The position numbers and the translations under genes are program-made. A stretch of 64,000 nt of DNA, taken from assembly GCF_029504655.1 (NCBI RefSeq), contig NZ_JAQFIL010000001.1, positions 7,288,001-7,352,000 on the forward strand. The letters run 5' to 3'. Positions 44,940-52,939 of the stretch are shown piece after piece. The stretch comes from Catalinimonas alkaloidigena. Its GTDB lineage: Bacteria > Bacteroidota > Bacteroidia > Cytophagales > Cyclobacteriaceae. The first letter of the stretch is position 1. Each line of letters begins with the position of its first letter. The notes below the pieces were generated by a model. It saw only the letters and a program-made list of their open reading frames with translations, searched no databases and was not told the origin of the DNA.

Positions 44940-47900
44940 ATGAAAGTTTCCACTGAACGACCCTTTAGAATCATATATTCACTTTTTCTCCACGAGTACC
45001 TGGGCTATCTTTTTGAATCCTTTGCGGTGCAACTTGACGATCAGGGAGCGTTTACTTTTGAGCATCAGAATATCTCATCCAAAAACGCACATGAGTTTGC
45101 CTCTGAGCTCTCGGAAGAAGACTATGAGCTTATCCGGCTTATGGATGTCATGCAACAGGATGCTGTGATCAACAAGTTTCATAAGAAGAAGATCAAGACG
45201 CATGAGTTTTTCTACAAGATTTATGAAGGCAGCACCGAAAAAAGCCAGCAGATCCGTCAGGAAATAGATGAGTACCTGGAGAAAATTCGTACGCAGCTTC
45301 TTCCTCTACTCAAAGGCAAGCGCCTTTTTGAAATGAGTAACGACGGTGAACCGGTAGGCAAGGAAGTGGAAGTACTTAAGGAGAAAGCTACTGTACTTTT
45401 TCACTTTCGTCGTAATGAGGATAATACTCATTACTTCCCTACCATTAAGCATAATGGAGAAAAGGTAGACTTTCAGTACAAAAATGCCTACATCATATGT
45501 AAGCAACCGGCCTGGATGGTATTGGAAAATAAGCTGTATAGCTTTGAGAAAGATGTAGATGGTAATAAGCTTCAGCCTTTCCTCAACAAGAAGTTCATCA
45601 TGATCCCCCGAAAGGTAGAAGACTCCTACTATCGCAAGTTTGTAGCTCCCCTTGTGGCTTCTTTTGATGTATATGCCAAGGGGTTTGAGATACAGACAGA
45701 GCGCTTTCAGCCGGTTCCTCAGCTTAATTTTTATGAGCTTTATCATAGCCAGCCGGAACTGGTAGAAGCTGACAGGAACTCTTCACAGACTGACCTTTCG
45801 GACTCGGATAAAATATGCTTTGAACTCTCTTTTTTATACGGTAATAACACCTTCAAAACTTCGCAGGATGATGGCGTAAGTGTGGTAGTAGAGAAGCAAA
45901 AGAATGACTATATCTTTCACCGCATCGTGAGAAATTGCAGGCGCGAGCAGGAGGTATTACAGTTTTTCCAAAACAGGGCGATAGAATTTAGTAAGTCAAA
46001 AGCAGTGCTGGATAAGAGCAAGGCTTTTGAGTGGATCAATGAATACAAACAGACATTAGAAGAAGAAGGGATTGTCCTCAATCAGCAGAATGGTACCGAT
46101 AAGACTTACTTCATCGGTGAGTCTACCATTGATATTGAAGTTAGAGAAAACATAGACTGGTTCGATATTTATGCCAAGGTAAAATTTGGCCCTTACGAAA
46201 TCCCTTTTCAGCAGATACGCGAACTGATTTTGGGTAAGCAGCGGGAGCTAAAGCTGCCCAATGGTGAGATTGCTGTAATTCCTGAAGTGTGGTTTACAGA
46301 ATATTCGGAGTTGTTCGCCTTCAGTGAAGAAAAGAGTACAGATGAGGGAGATACCCTGCAGCTGAAGAAATACCACCTGGCATTGGTACAGGACTTACAC
46401 AGTGGAAGCCTAGCCAAGGTAACCATGGACCGTAAGCTGGATCGTCTTCGTGAGTTTAGTAAGATTGAAGACCAAACGCTGCCGGAGGACTTTAGTGGAA
46501 CCCTTCGCCCTTATCAGAAGGCTGGTTACAACTGGATGAACTTTCTCAATGCTTACAATTTTGGGGGCTGCCTGGCCGATGATATGGGCTTGGGAAAAAC
46601 TGTACAAACCCTGGCGCTACTGCAAAAACTGAAAGAGCAGCAAGTGCAGAACGATAGTGTTGGGGCGCAAACCTCTTTATTGGTAATGCCCACCTCCCTG
46701 ATCTACAATTGGGAAATGGAAGCGGCAAAGTTTACGCCTGGACTCAAAGTGTTTATCTATACCGGAACCAATCGGGATAAGAATGTGGAGCAGTTTCAGG
46801 ATTATGATCTGGTACTTACCTCCTATGGCATTGTGCGTCTGGACGTAGACATCCTGAAACACTACTATTTCAATTATGTGATCCTGGATGAGTCTCAGGC
46901 GATCAAAAACCCCGATTCTAATATTGCTCAGGCCGTTCAGGAGCTTAATTCAAAATTTCGCCTTATCCTTACCGGTACGCCGCTGGAAAATAGTACGCTG
47001 GACCTCTGGTCGCAGATGTCATTTATCAATCCGGGCTTACTAGGCTCGCAGTCGTTTTTCAAGAATGAATTTGTACAGCCGATTGAGAAAAAAGGAGACC
47101 TGGGTAAAACTGCCAAGCTATACTCTATCATCAAACCCTTTATCCTGCGCAGACAGAAATGGCAGGTGGCCAAAGAGCTTCCCGAGAAGGTTGAGAACGT
47201 ACAATACTGTACCATGACAGAGGAGCAGGAAGCCTGCTATGAGGAAGCCAAGTCATTTTATCGTAATGAGATTTTGAACCTTATAGAAAGCAAAGGAATC
47301 AATAAATCTCAGATGCTTTTGTTGCAGGGGCTTACCAAGCTAAGGCAAATCGCTAACCATCCCAGAATGGTAGATGAGCAATACAATGAGAGCTCCGGAA
47401 AGCTGGAAGATACCATGCATATGATGCTCAATGCTATAAGCGAAGGGCATAAAATACTGGTTTTCAGTCAGTTCGTGAAGCACCTTGCGTTGCTACGTGA
47501 AGAATTAGATAAAAAAAATATCTCTTTTGCCTACCTTGACGGCAGTACCAAAAACCGCAAAGAGCAAGTGGAGCGCTTTCAGAATGATGACTCACTGCGG
47601 CTTTTCCTGATCTCTCTCAGAGCAGGAGGAGTTGGCCTTAACCTGACCAAAGCAGATTATGTGTTTATCATGGACCCCTGGTGGAACCCTGCCATAGAGC
47701 AGCAGGCCATTGACCGGGCGCACCGCATCGGGCAGGAGAATAAGGTGTTTACGTACAAATTCATTAGCCGGAATACGGTAGAAGAGAAAATTCTGAAGCT
47801 GCAGCAGAATAAACTCAGGCTGGCCACCGAACTGATCTCTACGGAAGAAAGCTTTGTCAAAAAACTGACCAAAGAAGACATCAGCGCGATACTGGAGTAA
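44940..47900 (+). CDS. SNF2-family DEAD/DEAH-box helicase
   Basis: A 986-residue Swi2/Snf2 ATPase that probably moves proteins on DNA or RNA polymerase, as RapA does. The N-terminal 480 residues are family-variable. The ATPase core shows YQKAGYNWMNFLNAYNFGGCLADDMGLGKTVQTL (Walker A near residues 547-555), VILDESQAIKNP (DESQ box), LTGTPLENSTLDLWSQM, and the second lobe VFSQFVKHLALLREEL and DRAHRIGQENKVFTYKFI. No methylase or nuclease partner is adjacent, so I do not read it as a defence gene. rnhB follows by seven bases. Confidence 0.92.
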   Translation: MKVSTERPFRIIYSLFLHEYLGYLFESFAVQLDDQGAFTFEHQNISSKNAHEFASELSEEDYELIRLMDVMQQDAVINKFHKKKIKTHEFFYKIYEGSTEKSQQIRQEIDEYLEKIRTQLLPLLKGKRLFEMSNDGEPVGKEVEVLKEKATVLFHFRRNEDNTHYFPTIKHNGEKVDFQYKNAYIICKQPAWMVLENKLYSFEKDVDGNKLQPFLNKKFIMIPRKVEDSYYRKFVAPLVASFDVYAKGFEIQTERFQPVPQLNFYELYHSQPELVEADRNSSQTDLSDSDKICFELSFLYGNNTFKTSQDDGVSVVVEKQKNDYIFHRIVRNCRREQEVLQFFQNRAIEFSKSKAVLDKSKAFEWINEYKQTLEEEGIVLNQQNGTDKTYFIGESTIDIEVRENIDWFDIYAKVKFGPYEIPFQQIRELILGKQRELKLPNGEIAVIPEVWFTEYSELFAFSEEKSTDEGDTLQLKKYHLALVQDLHSGSLAKVTMDRKLDRLREFSKIEDQTLPEDFSGTLRPYQKAGYNWMNFLNAYNFGGCLADDMGLGKTVQTLALLQKLKEQQVQNDSVGAQTSLLVMPTSLIYNWEMEAAKFTPGLKVFIYTGTNRDKNVEQFQDYDLVLTSYGIVRLDVDILKHYYFNYVILDESQAIKNPDSNIAQAVQELNSKFRLILTGTPLENSTLDLWSQMSFINPGLLGSQSFFKNEFVQPIEKKGDLGKTAKLYSIIKPFILRRQKWQVAKELPEKVENVQYCTMTEEQEACYEEAKSFYRNEILNLIESKGINKSQMLLLQGLTKLRQIANHPRMVDEQYNESSGKLEDTMHMMLNAISEGHKILVFSQFVKHLALLREELDKKNISFAYLDGSTKNRKEQVERFQNDDSLRLFLISLRAGGVGLNLTKADYVFIMDPWWNPAIEQQAIDRAHRIGQENKVFTYKFISRNTVEEKILKLQQNKLRLATELISTEESFVKKLTKEDISAILE

Positions 47901-47907
47901 CTGTCTT

Positions 47908-48483
47908 ATGTTAAAAGCATCTTTTACAGAAGACTTGATAGAAGCCGGTTGCGATGAAGTGGGGCGTGGATGCCTGGCAGGTCCGGTAGTGGCCGCGGCA
48001 GTTGTTCTACCGAAGGACTTTTCACACCCTTTGCTGACAGACTCAAAACTGCTTAGGCTGGAAGATAGAATAGCCATCAAAGAAGAAATTAAGGAGCAGG
48101 CTTTAGCCTATGCCATTGCGGAGGTCGACAACCAGACGATAGACGAAGTGAATATCCTGAACGCCTCTTTCCTGGCGATGCACCGGGCAGTAGAGCAGTT
48201 GGACACGCAGCCAGAACTATTGCTTATTGATGGCAATCGTTTTAACCCCTACCCTTTCATTCCCCATCAGTGTATTATCAAGGGAGACAGTGAATTTTAT
48301 TCCATTGCGGCAGCATCTGTTTTGGCTAAAACCTATAGAGATGAGCTGATGCAGCGATTGGCAGATGACTATCCTCAGTACGGCTGGCAAACCAATGTGG
48401 GCTATCCTACCCAAAAGCACCGTGCAGCTATAGCGGAGTATGGCGCTACACCCTGGCACCGCAGGTCTTTCCGCCTGTCATAA
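47908..48483 (+). CDS. rnhB: Ribonuclease HII
   Basis: A 191-residue enzyme that cuts RNA in RNA-DNA hybrids and at single ribonucleotides in DNA. The catalytic pair Asp16-Glu17 lies in GCDEVGRGCLAGPVV, with LTDSKLL, LLIDGNRF (third acid) and SIAAASVLAKTYRDELM following. It is probably co-transcribed with the SNF2 gene, and a hairpin follows. Confidence 0.95.
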   Translation: MLKASFTEDLIEAGCDEVGRGCLAGPVVAAAVVLPKDFSHPLLTDSKLLRLEDRIAIKEEIKEQALAYAIAEVDNQTIDEVNILNASFLAMHRAVEQLDTQPELLLIDGNRFNPYPFIPHQCIIKGDSEFYSIAAASVLAKTYRDELMQRLADDYPQYGWQTNVGYPTQKHRAAIAEYGATPWHRRSFRLS

Positions 48484-48495
48484 AACATTCATTGA

Positions 48496-48514
48496 CAAGC
48501 CTCAGTCAGGCTTG
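48496..48514 (+). terminator. Terminator after rnhB
   Basis: CAAGCCT (48496-48502) and AGGCTTG (48508-48514) pair perfectly over a five-base loop, followed a few bases later by a T-rich stretch. Confidence 0.65.
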
Positions 48515-48576
48515 AGCAAAAGTTTATTTTTCTCGTAACTTGCAGGTCAATTTAGCAACCACAAATTTTTTAAGAT

Positions 48577-49653
48577 ATGAAAAGGACTGCCTTATATGAA
48601 AAACATGTGGCACTAGGTGCGAAAATGGTGCCTTTCGCCGGATACGAAATGCCCCTGCGCTACACCTCAGATATTGAAGAACACATGACGGTGAGAGAAG
48701 GTGTGGGCGTATTTGATGTCTCGCATATGGGTGAGTTCTTTTTGCGTGGCCCGAAGGCTTTTGATCTGGTACAACGCGTGACTAGCAATGACGCTTCCAA
48801 GTTATATGATGGTAAGGCCATGTACGGTTATCTGCCCAACGAAACTGGTGGTATTGTAGATGATTTGATCGTCTACCGCATCAGTGATGAAGAATACATG
48901 CTGGTGGTCAATGCGGCTAATATTGAAAAAGACTGGAACTGGGTAAGTAAGTACAATACCGAAGGTGTTGCCATGGAAAATGCTTCCGATAATATGTCAC
49001 TCTTTGCGGTGCAGGGGCCCAAAGCTATGACCGTGATCAAAAAGCTGAGTGATGCAGATGTGGACAACATGAAGTTTTATACTTTCCAGAAAGGTACAGT
49101 AGGAAACGTAAAAGATGTAATTATTTCCGCTACAGGCTATACTGGTGCCGGAGGAGTGGAACTGTATGTAGATAACGAAAATGCTGAAGCCCTCTGGGAT
49201 GCGCTATTTGAAGCAGGTGCCGAAGAAGGTATAAAAGCTATCGGTCTGGCAGCCCGTGACACCCTTCGTCTGGAGATGGGCTACTGTCTTTATGGCAACG
49301 ACATTGATGATACAACCTGTCCTATCGAAGCCGGCTTGGGTTGGGTTACCAAGTTTAACAAAGTATTTACCAATTCTGAACACTTACAGAAGCAGAAAGA
49401 AAGTGGAGGAAAGCAAAAGCTGGTAGGGCTGTTGATGGTAGATAAAGGTATTCCCCGTAAAGATTATGAGGTTTTTAATGCAAATGATGAAGTGATAGGA
49501 AGGGTTACCTCCGGAACTCAGTCACCCGTATTAAAACGTGGTATCGGGATGGGCTATGTGAATAAAGAGTTTTCCAAAACTGATACTGAAGTATTCATCG
49601 GAGTAAGAAACCGCCGATTGAAAGCCCAGCTTGTCAAGCCACCATTTATTTAG
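48577..49653 (+). CDS. gcvT: Glycine cleavage system T protein (aminomethyltransferase)
   Basis: A 358-residue enzyme that moves the aminomethyl carbon of glycine from the H protein to tetrahydrofolate and frees ammonia. The start RTALYEKHVALGAKMVPFAGYEMPLRY, GVFDVSHMGEF, TGYTGAGGVELYV, the LAARDTLRLEMGYCLYGNDI block and the C-terminal GRVTSGTQSPVLKRGIGMGYV are standard. Length is normal. The H and P proteins are not in the window. Confidence 0.96.
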   Translation: MKRTALYEKHVALGAKMVPFAGYEMPLRYTSDIEEHMTVREGVGVFDVSHMGEFFLRGPKAFDLVQRVTSNDASKLYDGKAMYGYLPNETGGIVDDLIVYRISDEEYMLVVNAANIEKDWNWVSKYNTEGVAMENASDNMSLFAVQGPKAMTVIKKLSDADVDNMKFYTFQKGTVGNVKDVIISATGYTGAGGVELYVDNENAEALWDALFEAGAEEGIKAIGLAARDTLRLEMGYCLYGNDIDDTTCPIEAGLGWVTKFNKVFTNSEHLQKQKESGGKQKLVGLLMVDKGIPRKDYEVFNANDEVIGRVTSGTQSPVLKRGIGMGYVNKEFSKTDTEVFIGVRNRRLKAQLVKPPFI

Positions 49654-49774
49654 TAGTTCTAGGTGTTATGTTTTGAAGTGTAATAATTGTAAATGTATTA
49701 TAGTTCTGTTACTATTTTCAAAACCATTGATCACCCTAACACCCAGAACCCTCAAAACCAAGAATTAACTTTCC

Positions 49775-50485
49775 ATGAAGCGTATAGATGTCTGTCTCAG
49801 CCCTGATCTGATGCACCTGTATGATGTACAAGAGAAAGCAGTAGTCGTAGTAGATATATTGAGAGCTACATCCTGTATGACCACTGCCATGGCGCATGGC
49901 GTAAGTAGTATCATGCCAGTAGCAGAAGTAGCAGCATGTGAAGCACTGCGGGCAAAAGGCTATCTGACCGCAGCGGAGCGGGGCGGTGAAAAAGTAGAAG
50001 GCTTTGACTTCGGCAACTCTCCTTTTGAGTACATGAGTGATGAGATCAAAGGTAAGAAGATAGGAGTAACTACCACCAATGGAACCCGGGCTATTAGCCT
50101 TTCCAAAGGGGCAAAAACTTTGTTAATAGGTGCTTTTCTTAATCTATCAAGTGTAGCGAAATTTTTAAACCAGCAGGAGCATGACATACTTATCGTCTGT
50201 GCCGGCTGGAAAGGTCATGTGAATCTGGAAGATACGCTATTTGCCGGAGCGCTGGCAGAACAGCTTACCGCCAAGTTTAGTCGTGCCTGTGATAGCACTT
50301 TGGTTGCAATTACACTCTATCATGCAGCTAAACATGATATGCTGGGGTTCTTACAAAACTCTTCGCATGTGCAAAGGCTGAAGAACCTTAACATTGAAAA
50401 AGACATTGCTTTTTCTCTGCAAATAGATCAATATGATGCAGTAGCAGTGCTGGAAGGTGAGGAATTGGTAGGGCTGAAAAGATAA
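49775..50485 (+). CDS. comB: 2-phosphosulfolactate phosphatase
   Basis: A 236-residue ComB-family phosphatase. The family removes phosphate from 2-phosphosulfolactate with magnesium; in archaea this belongs to coenzyme M synthesis. KAVVVVDILRATSCMTTAMAHG, AAERGGEKVEGFDFGNSPFEY, VTTTNGTRAI, LIVCAGWKG and LEDTLFAGAL are conserved segments. Bacteroidetes do not make coenzyme M, so the role here is unclear; sulfolactate or sulfonolipid metabolism is a guess. The gene stands alone. Confidence 0.88.
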   Translation: MKRIDVCLSPDLMHLYDVQEKAVVVVDILRATSCMTTAMAHGVSSIMPVAEVAACEALRAKGYLTAAERGGEKVEGFDFGNSPFEYMSDEIKGKKIGVTTTNGTRAISLSKGAKTLLIGAFLNLSSVAKFLNQQEHDILIVCAGWKGHVNLEDTLFAGALAEQLTAKFSRACDSTLVAITLYHAAKHDMLGFLQNSSHVQRLKNLNIEKDIAFSLQIDQYDAVAVLEGEELVGLKR

Positions 50486-50487
50486 AT

Positions 50488-50946
50488 TTAGTCCTTAAAA
50501 TAACTCCAGATCAGATCAGGCTCATAGCCTTTACCCATCAGATAGCGGACAGTCTTGTTTTTTCGGGTGTAGTCATCTTCACCATCCAGAGAAGCCCATT
50601 TTTTATTTAGTAGTTCTCGAAGTTGCTGTCGGTAATCTTCTTCTGCAATTTCTTTCAGCCCACTTTGTATACAATAATTAGAGAGCCCTTTCTGGCGAAG
50701 CATCATCTCAATCTTGACGCGCCCCCACTTGTTCTGACCAAACTTTCCTCTACTGAAAGCCTGTGCATAGCGCTCCTCATTGATGAAGCCATCAGTAATT
50801 AATTCAGCCAGTACCTCCTCCACAGCATCACTATACAAACCGTACTGATAAAGCTTGTCTCTCACTTGCTGCTGGGTACGCTCCTGATAAGCACAATACT
50901 TGGCTGCCTTTGCTTTTGCCTGTTGTCTTAAATTTGTTATTTCCAT
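50488..50946 (-). CDS. recX: Regulatory protein RecX
   Basis: A 152-residue helical protein of the RecX family, which modulates RecA filaments. KAAKYCAYQERTQQQVRDKLYQYG, VLAELITDGFINEERYAQAFSRGKFGQNKWGRVKI and IEMMLRQKGLS form the three tandem helical repeats, and GYEPDLIWSYF closes the protein. I chose the ATG at 50946; longer starts at 50961 and 50976 are possible. It is convergent with comB (two bases apart) and divergent from the MFS gene. recA is not nearby. Confidence 0.85.
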   Translation of the reverse strand: MEITNLRQQAKAKAAKYCAYQERTQQQVRDKLYQYGLYSDAVEEVLAELITDGFINEERYAQAFSRGKFGQNKWGRVKIEMMLRQKGLSNYCIQSGLKEIAEEDYRQQLRELLNKKWASLDGEDDYTRKNKTVRYLMGKGYEPDLIWSYFKD

Positions 50947-51019
50947 AGTTACCTTCCTCATAATTTTTCCGTACAAAGTTTAAACTCCAGCCTCTCCCCT
51001 CAGGTTTATACGGTAATTT

Positions 51020-52315
51020 ATGACTCATTCTGTACTTAAAAAAACCATCAACAACAAACGTGCTCTGGCCATATTATTTACCGCCAATGGAGTTTCAGGC
51101 TTTGCCCAGGGCATTACATTACTATCCATTCCCTGGTATTTTGCCCAACGGGATATTTCCTCTCAGTTTAACCTGATCTACAGCCTGGTTACCTTTGCCA
51201 CAGTTTTTTGGGGTTTATGGGCGGGAACAGTAGTTGATCGCTTCAACAGAAAACATGTTTTTCTTCTCAATAATGCGGTAGAGGGTAGTATCGTTTTAAT
51301 GATTGCATGTTACGGAATTTATCTGGGTGATTTGTCGATACCGCTGATCGTTTCAGTCTTTGCGGTCACTATGTTTGGCTTCTACTTGCATTATCCCAAT
51401 CTGTATGCTTTTGCTCAGGAGATCACGCCAGTAGAAGACTATACCAAAGTGACTTCTTACATAGAAATTGTCGGCCAGTCTACCAATGTGATGGCCGGGG
51501 CAATGGCAGCGCTGCTATTGGAGGGCTTAGATTGGCAGGCCCAATGGATGCTCTTTGAGCAGCCTGTGGAGATTAACCTTCAGATAGAAGCCTGGGCCTT
51601 GCAGGAGATATTTTTACTGGATGGGTTAACTTATTTGATTGCTATTGTTCTCATTGCTTTGATCCGCTACGCTCCGCTTGAGCAAAGAGTGATAGAAACC
51701 GGCCAGCTGATGAAAAGGCTTAAGACAGGCTTTGCCTACCTTAAGGAACATCCGATGATTATGCTTTTTGGAATATGCTCTCACAGTATTTTTGTAGTGA
51801 TGCTGGTCAAACTACACGCCCTTATGCCGATGTACATTACCAACCATCTACACGAAGGAGGAGGTGTCTTTGGAGCTATGGAGGTTTTGTATGCCATTGG
51901 AGCATTAGGAGCCGGTCTCTTTGTGGGCAACTTGTTTAGGACTTATAGTAAAATTAAAGCGGTAGTTTTTCTGTTAGGGTTAGCTACGCTTTCTTTAGCT
52001 TTAAGTGCGGTAACGCATTCAGTACTTATCTTTCTTCTGGTCGGGTTTATGATTGGTTTTGCCAATGCAGGAGCGCGAGTATTGCGTTTAAGCTATTTGT
52101 TTAAGTATGTGCCTAATACAGTAATTGGAAGGGTCAACAGTATATTTAGTATCATCAATGTGATGATGAGAGTTTTCTTCTTAGCTATTTTTTCAATTCA
52201 ATACTTCGGACAGGAAGCCAATATCATATATGCTTATGCTATTATGGCTTTATTTACCGCCGCCTCGGCACTTATACTGATTATCAACTATAAGAGGCTT
52301 GCCTACGTATATTAA
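51020..52315 (+). CDS. Major facilitator superfamily transporter
   Basis: A 431-residue membrane protein with about twelve hydrophobic segments. It matches the MFS_3-type efflux family: FTANGVSGFAQGITLLSIPWYFAQRD at the start, GLWAGTVVDRFNRKHVFLLNN (the DRxxR/K loop), and LKHYPIMLF-like and IGFANAGARVLRLSYLFKYVPNTVIGRVNS later. Substrate is not predictable. An insertion of about 30 polar residues lies between helices six and seven near LLLEGLDWQAQWMLFEQPVEINLQ. Confidence 0.85.
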   Translation: MTHSVLKKTINNKRALAILFTANGVSGFAQGITLLSIPWYFAQRDISSQFNLIYSLVTFATVFWGLWAGTVVDRFNRKHVFLLNNAVEGSIVLMIACYGIYLGDLSIPLIVSVFAVTMFGFYLHYPNLYAFAQEITPVEDYTKVTSYIEIVGQSTNVMAGAMAALLLEGLDWQAQWMLFEQPVEINLQIEAWALQEIFLLDGLTYLIAIVLIALIRYAPLEQRVIETGQLMKRLKTGFAYLKEHPMIMLFGICSHSIFVVMLVKLHALMPMYITNHLHEGGGVFGAMEVLYAIGALGAGLFVGNLFRTYSKIKAVVFLLGLATLSLALSAVTHSVLIFLLVGFMIGFANAGARVLRLSYLFKYVPNTVIGRVNSIFSIINVMMRVFFLAIFSIQYFGQEANIIYAYAIMALFTAASALILIINYKRLAYVY

Positions 52316-52362
52316 TATGCATAAGATTTGCTAAAAGATCCTTTACAAATTCTGAAAATAAT

Positions 52363-52412
52363 CTTATCTTATAAGATAAGGTTTAATTGTGAGGAGCAAT
52401 TTTTCAATTGCT
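52363..52412. promoter_or_regulatory. Perfect 18-bp palindrome followed by a stem-loop
   Basis: CTTATCTTATAAGATAAG (52363-52380) is a perfect palindrome, the form of a dimeric regulator site. Fifteen bases on, AGCAATT (52395-52401) and AATTGCT (52406-52412) pair over four bases. They lie between the MFS stop and the small-protein gene at 52519. The second may be a terminator of the MFS gene, though a T run is lacking. A role in controlling the downstream gene is inference. Confidence 0.5.
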
Positions 52413-52518
52413 TATAAGCTAAATAGGGTGAAAATCACATTTTTTCAAACTAATAAGCATTTTAGGTGTTTTTTTTATACATTTAATTTACAAACTTCAC
52501 TGAGAAGAGGAGAGTAGT

Positions 52519-52752
52519 ATGATTGACATGGTACTAATGGGAGCAGCTTACGTGATCATGGTTTATTTCATGGTTGTACTCATGAAGAAACGTAACTTCC
52601 GTTTCAGAGACGACGATGATGATGACGATGACGGAGGAGTTTCTATTTCCCCTACTCCTGATCTTGACCTTCCTCCCGGCGTTACCTTACCTGATGATAA
52701 TGGTCCCCGCCATCGCAGAAAAGTAGAAGAGCCAGAAGAAGTATTTGCCTGA
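52519..52752 (+). CDS. Small membrane protein with polyaspartate stretch
   Basis: A 77-residue protein. One hydrophobic helix (about 3-22, MVLMGAAYVIMVYFMVVLM) is followed by KKRNFRFR, eight consecutive aspartates, a proline-rich segment (SPTPDLDLPPGVTLPDDNGP) and a charged tail. A purine-rich AGAGGAGAGTAGT precedes the ATG. The basic residues after the helix favour a cytoplasmic acidic tail. I know no family for it; codon usage and a clean start make it look real. It follows a palindrome by about 140 bases and precedes the DsbD-like gene. Confidence 0.7.
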   Translation: MIDMVLMGAAYVIMVYFMVVLMKKRNFRFRDDDDDDDDGGVSISPTPDLDLPPGVTLPDDNGPRHRRKVEEPEEVFA

Positions 52753-52939
52753 TCAAGAAGATAAGACATCCATTCTTCTCTACATCACATCTTTGTTATT
52801 TTTGTCGCATAGATAAGCTAAAGTGCTTTTATAGCAACTTTATTTAGCATTAGTTCGTTTTTTGAAGGTCAGAGAAGGATAAATTCATTTTGCGATTTGC
52901 CATCTCTTACAGACTTGAATAAAGAATTACATTTGACAT

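Noticed and set aside
44940..48483. SNF2 helicase with RNase HII as a possible defence module
   Set aside because: Both are typical housekeeping genes of this phylum, and no nuclease, methylase or sensor gene accompanies them.
52599..52640. GAT/GAC repeat in the small membrane protein gene as a microsatellite
   Set aside because: It mixes GAC and GAT codons and stays in frame in a convincing gene, so it is read as a coded Asp run.
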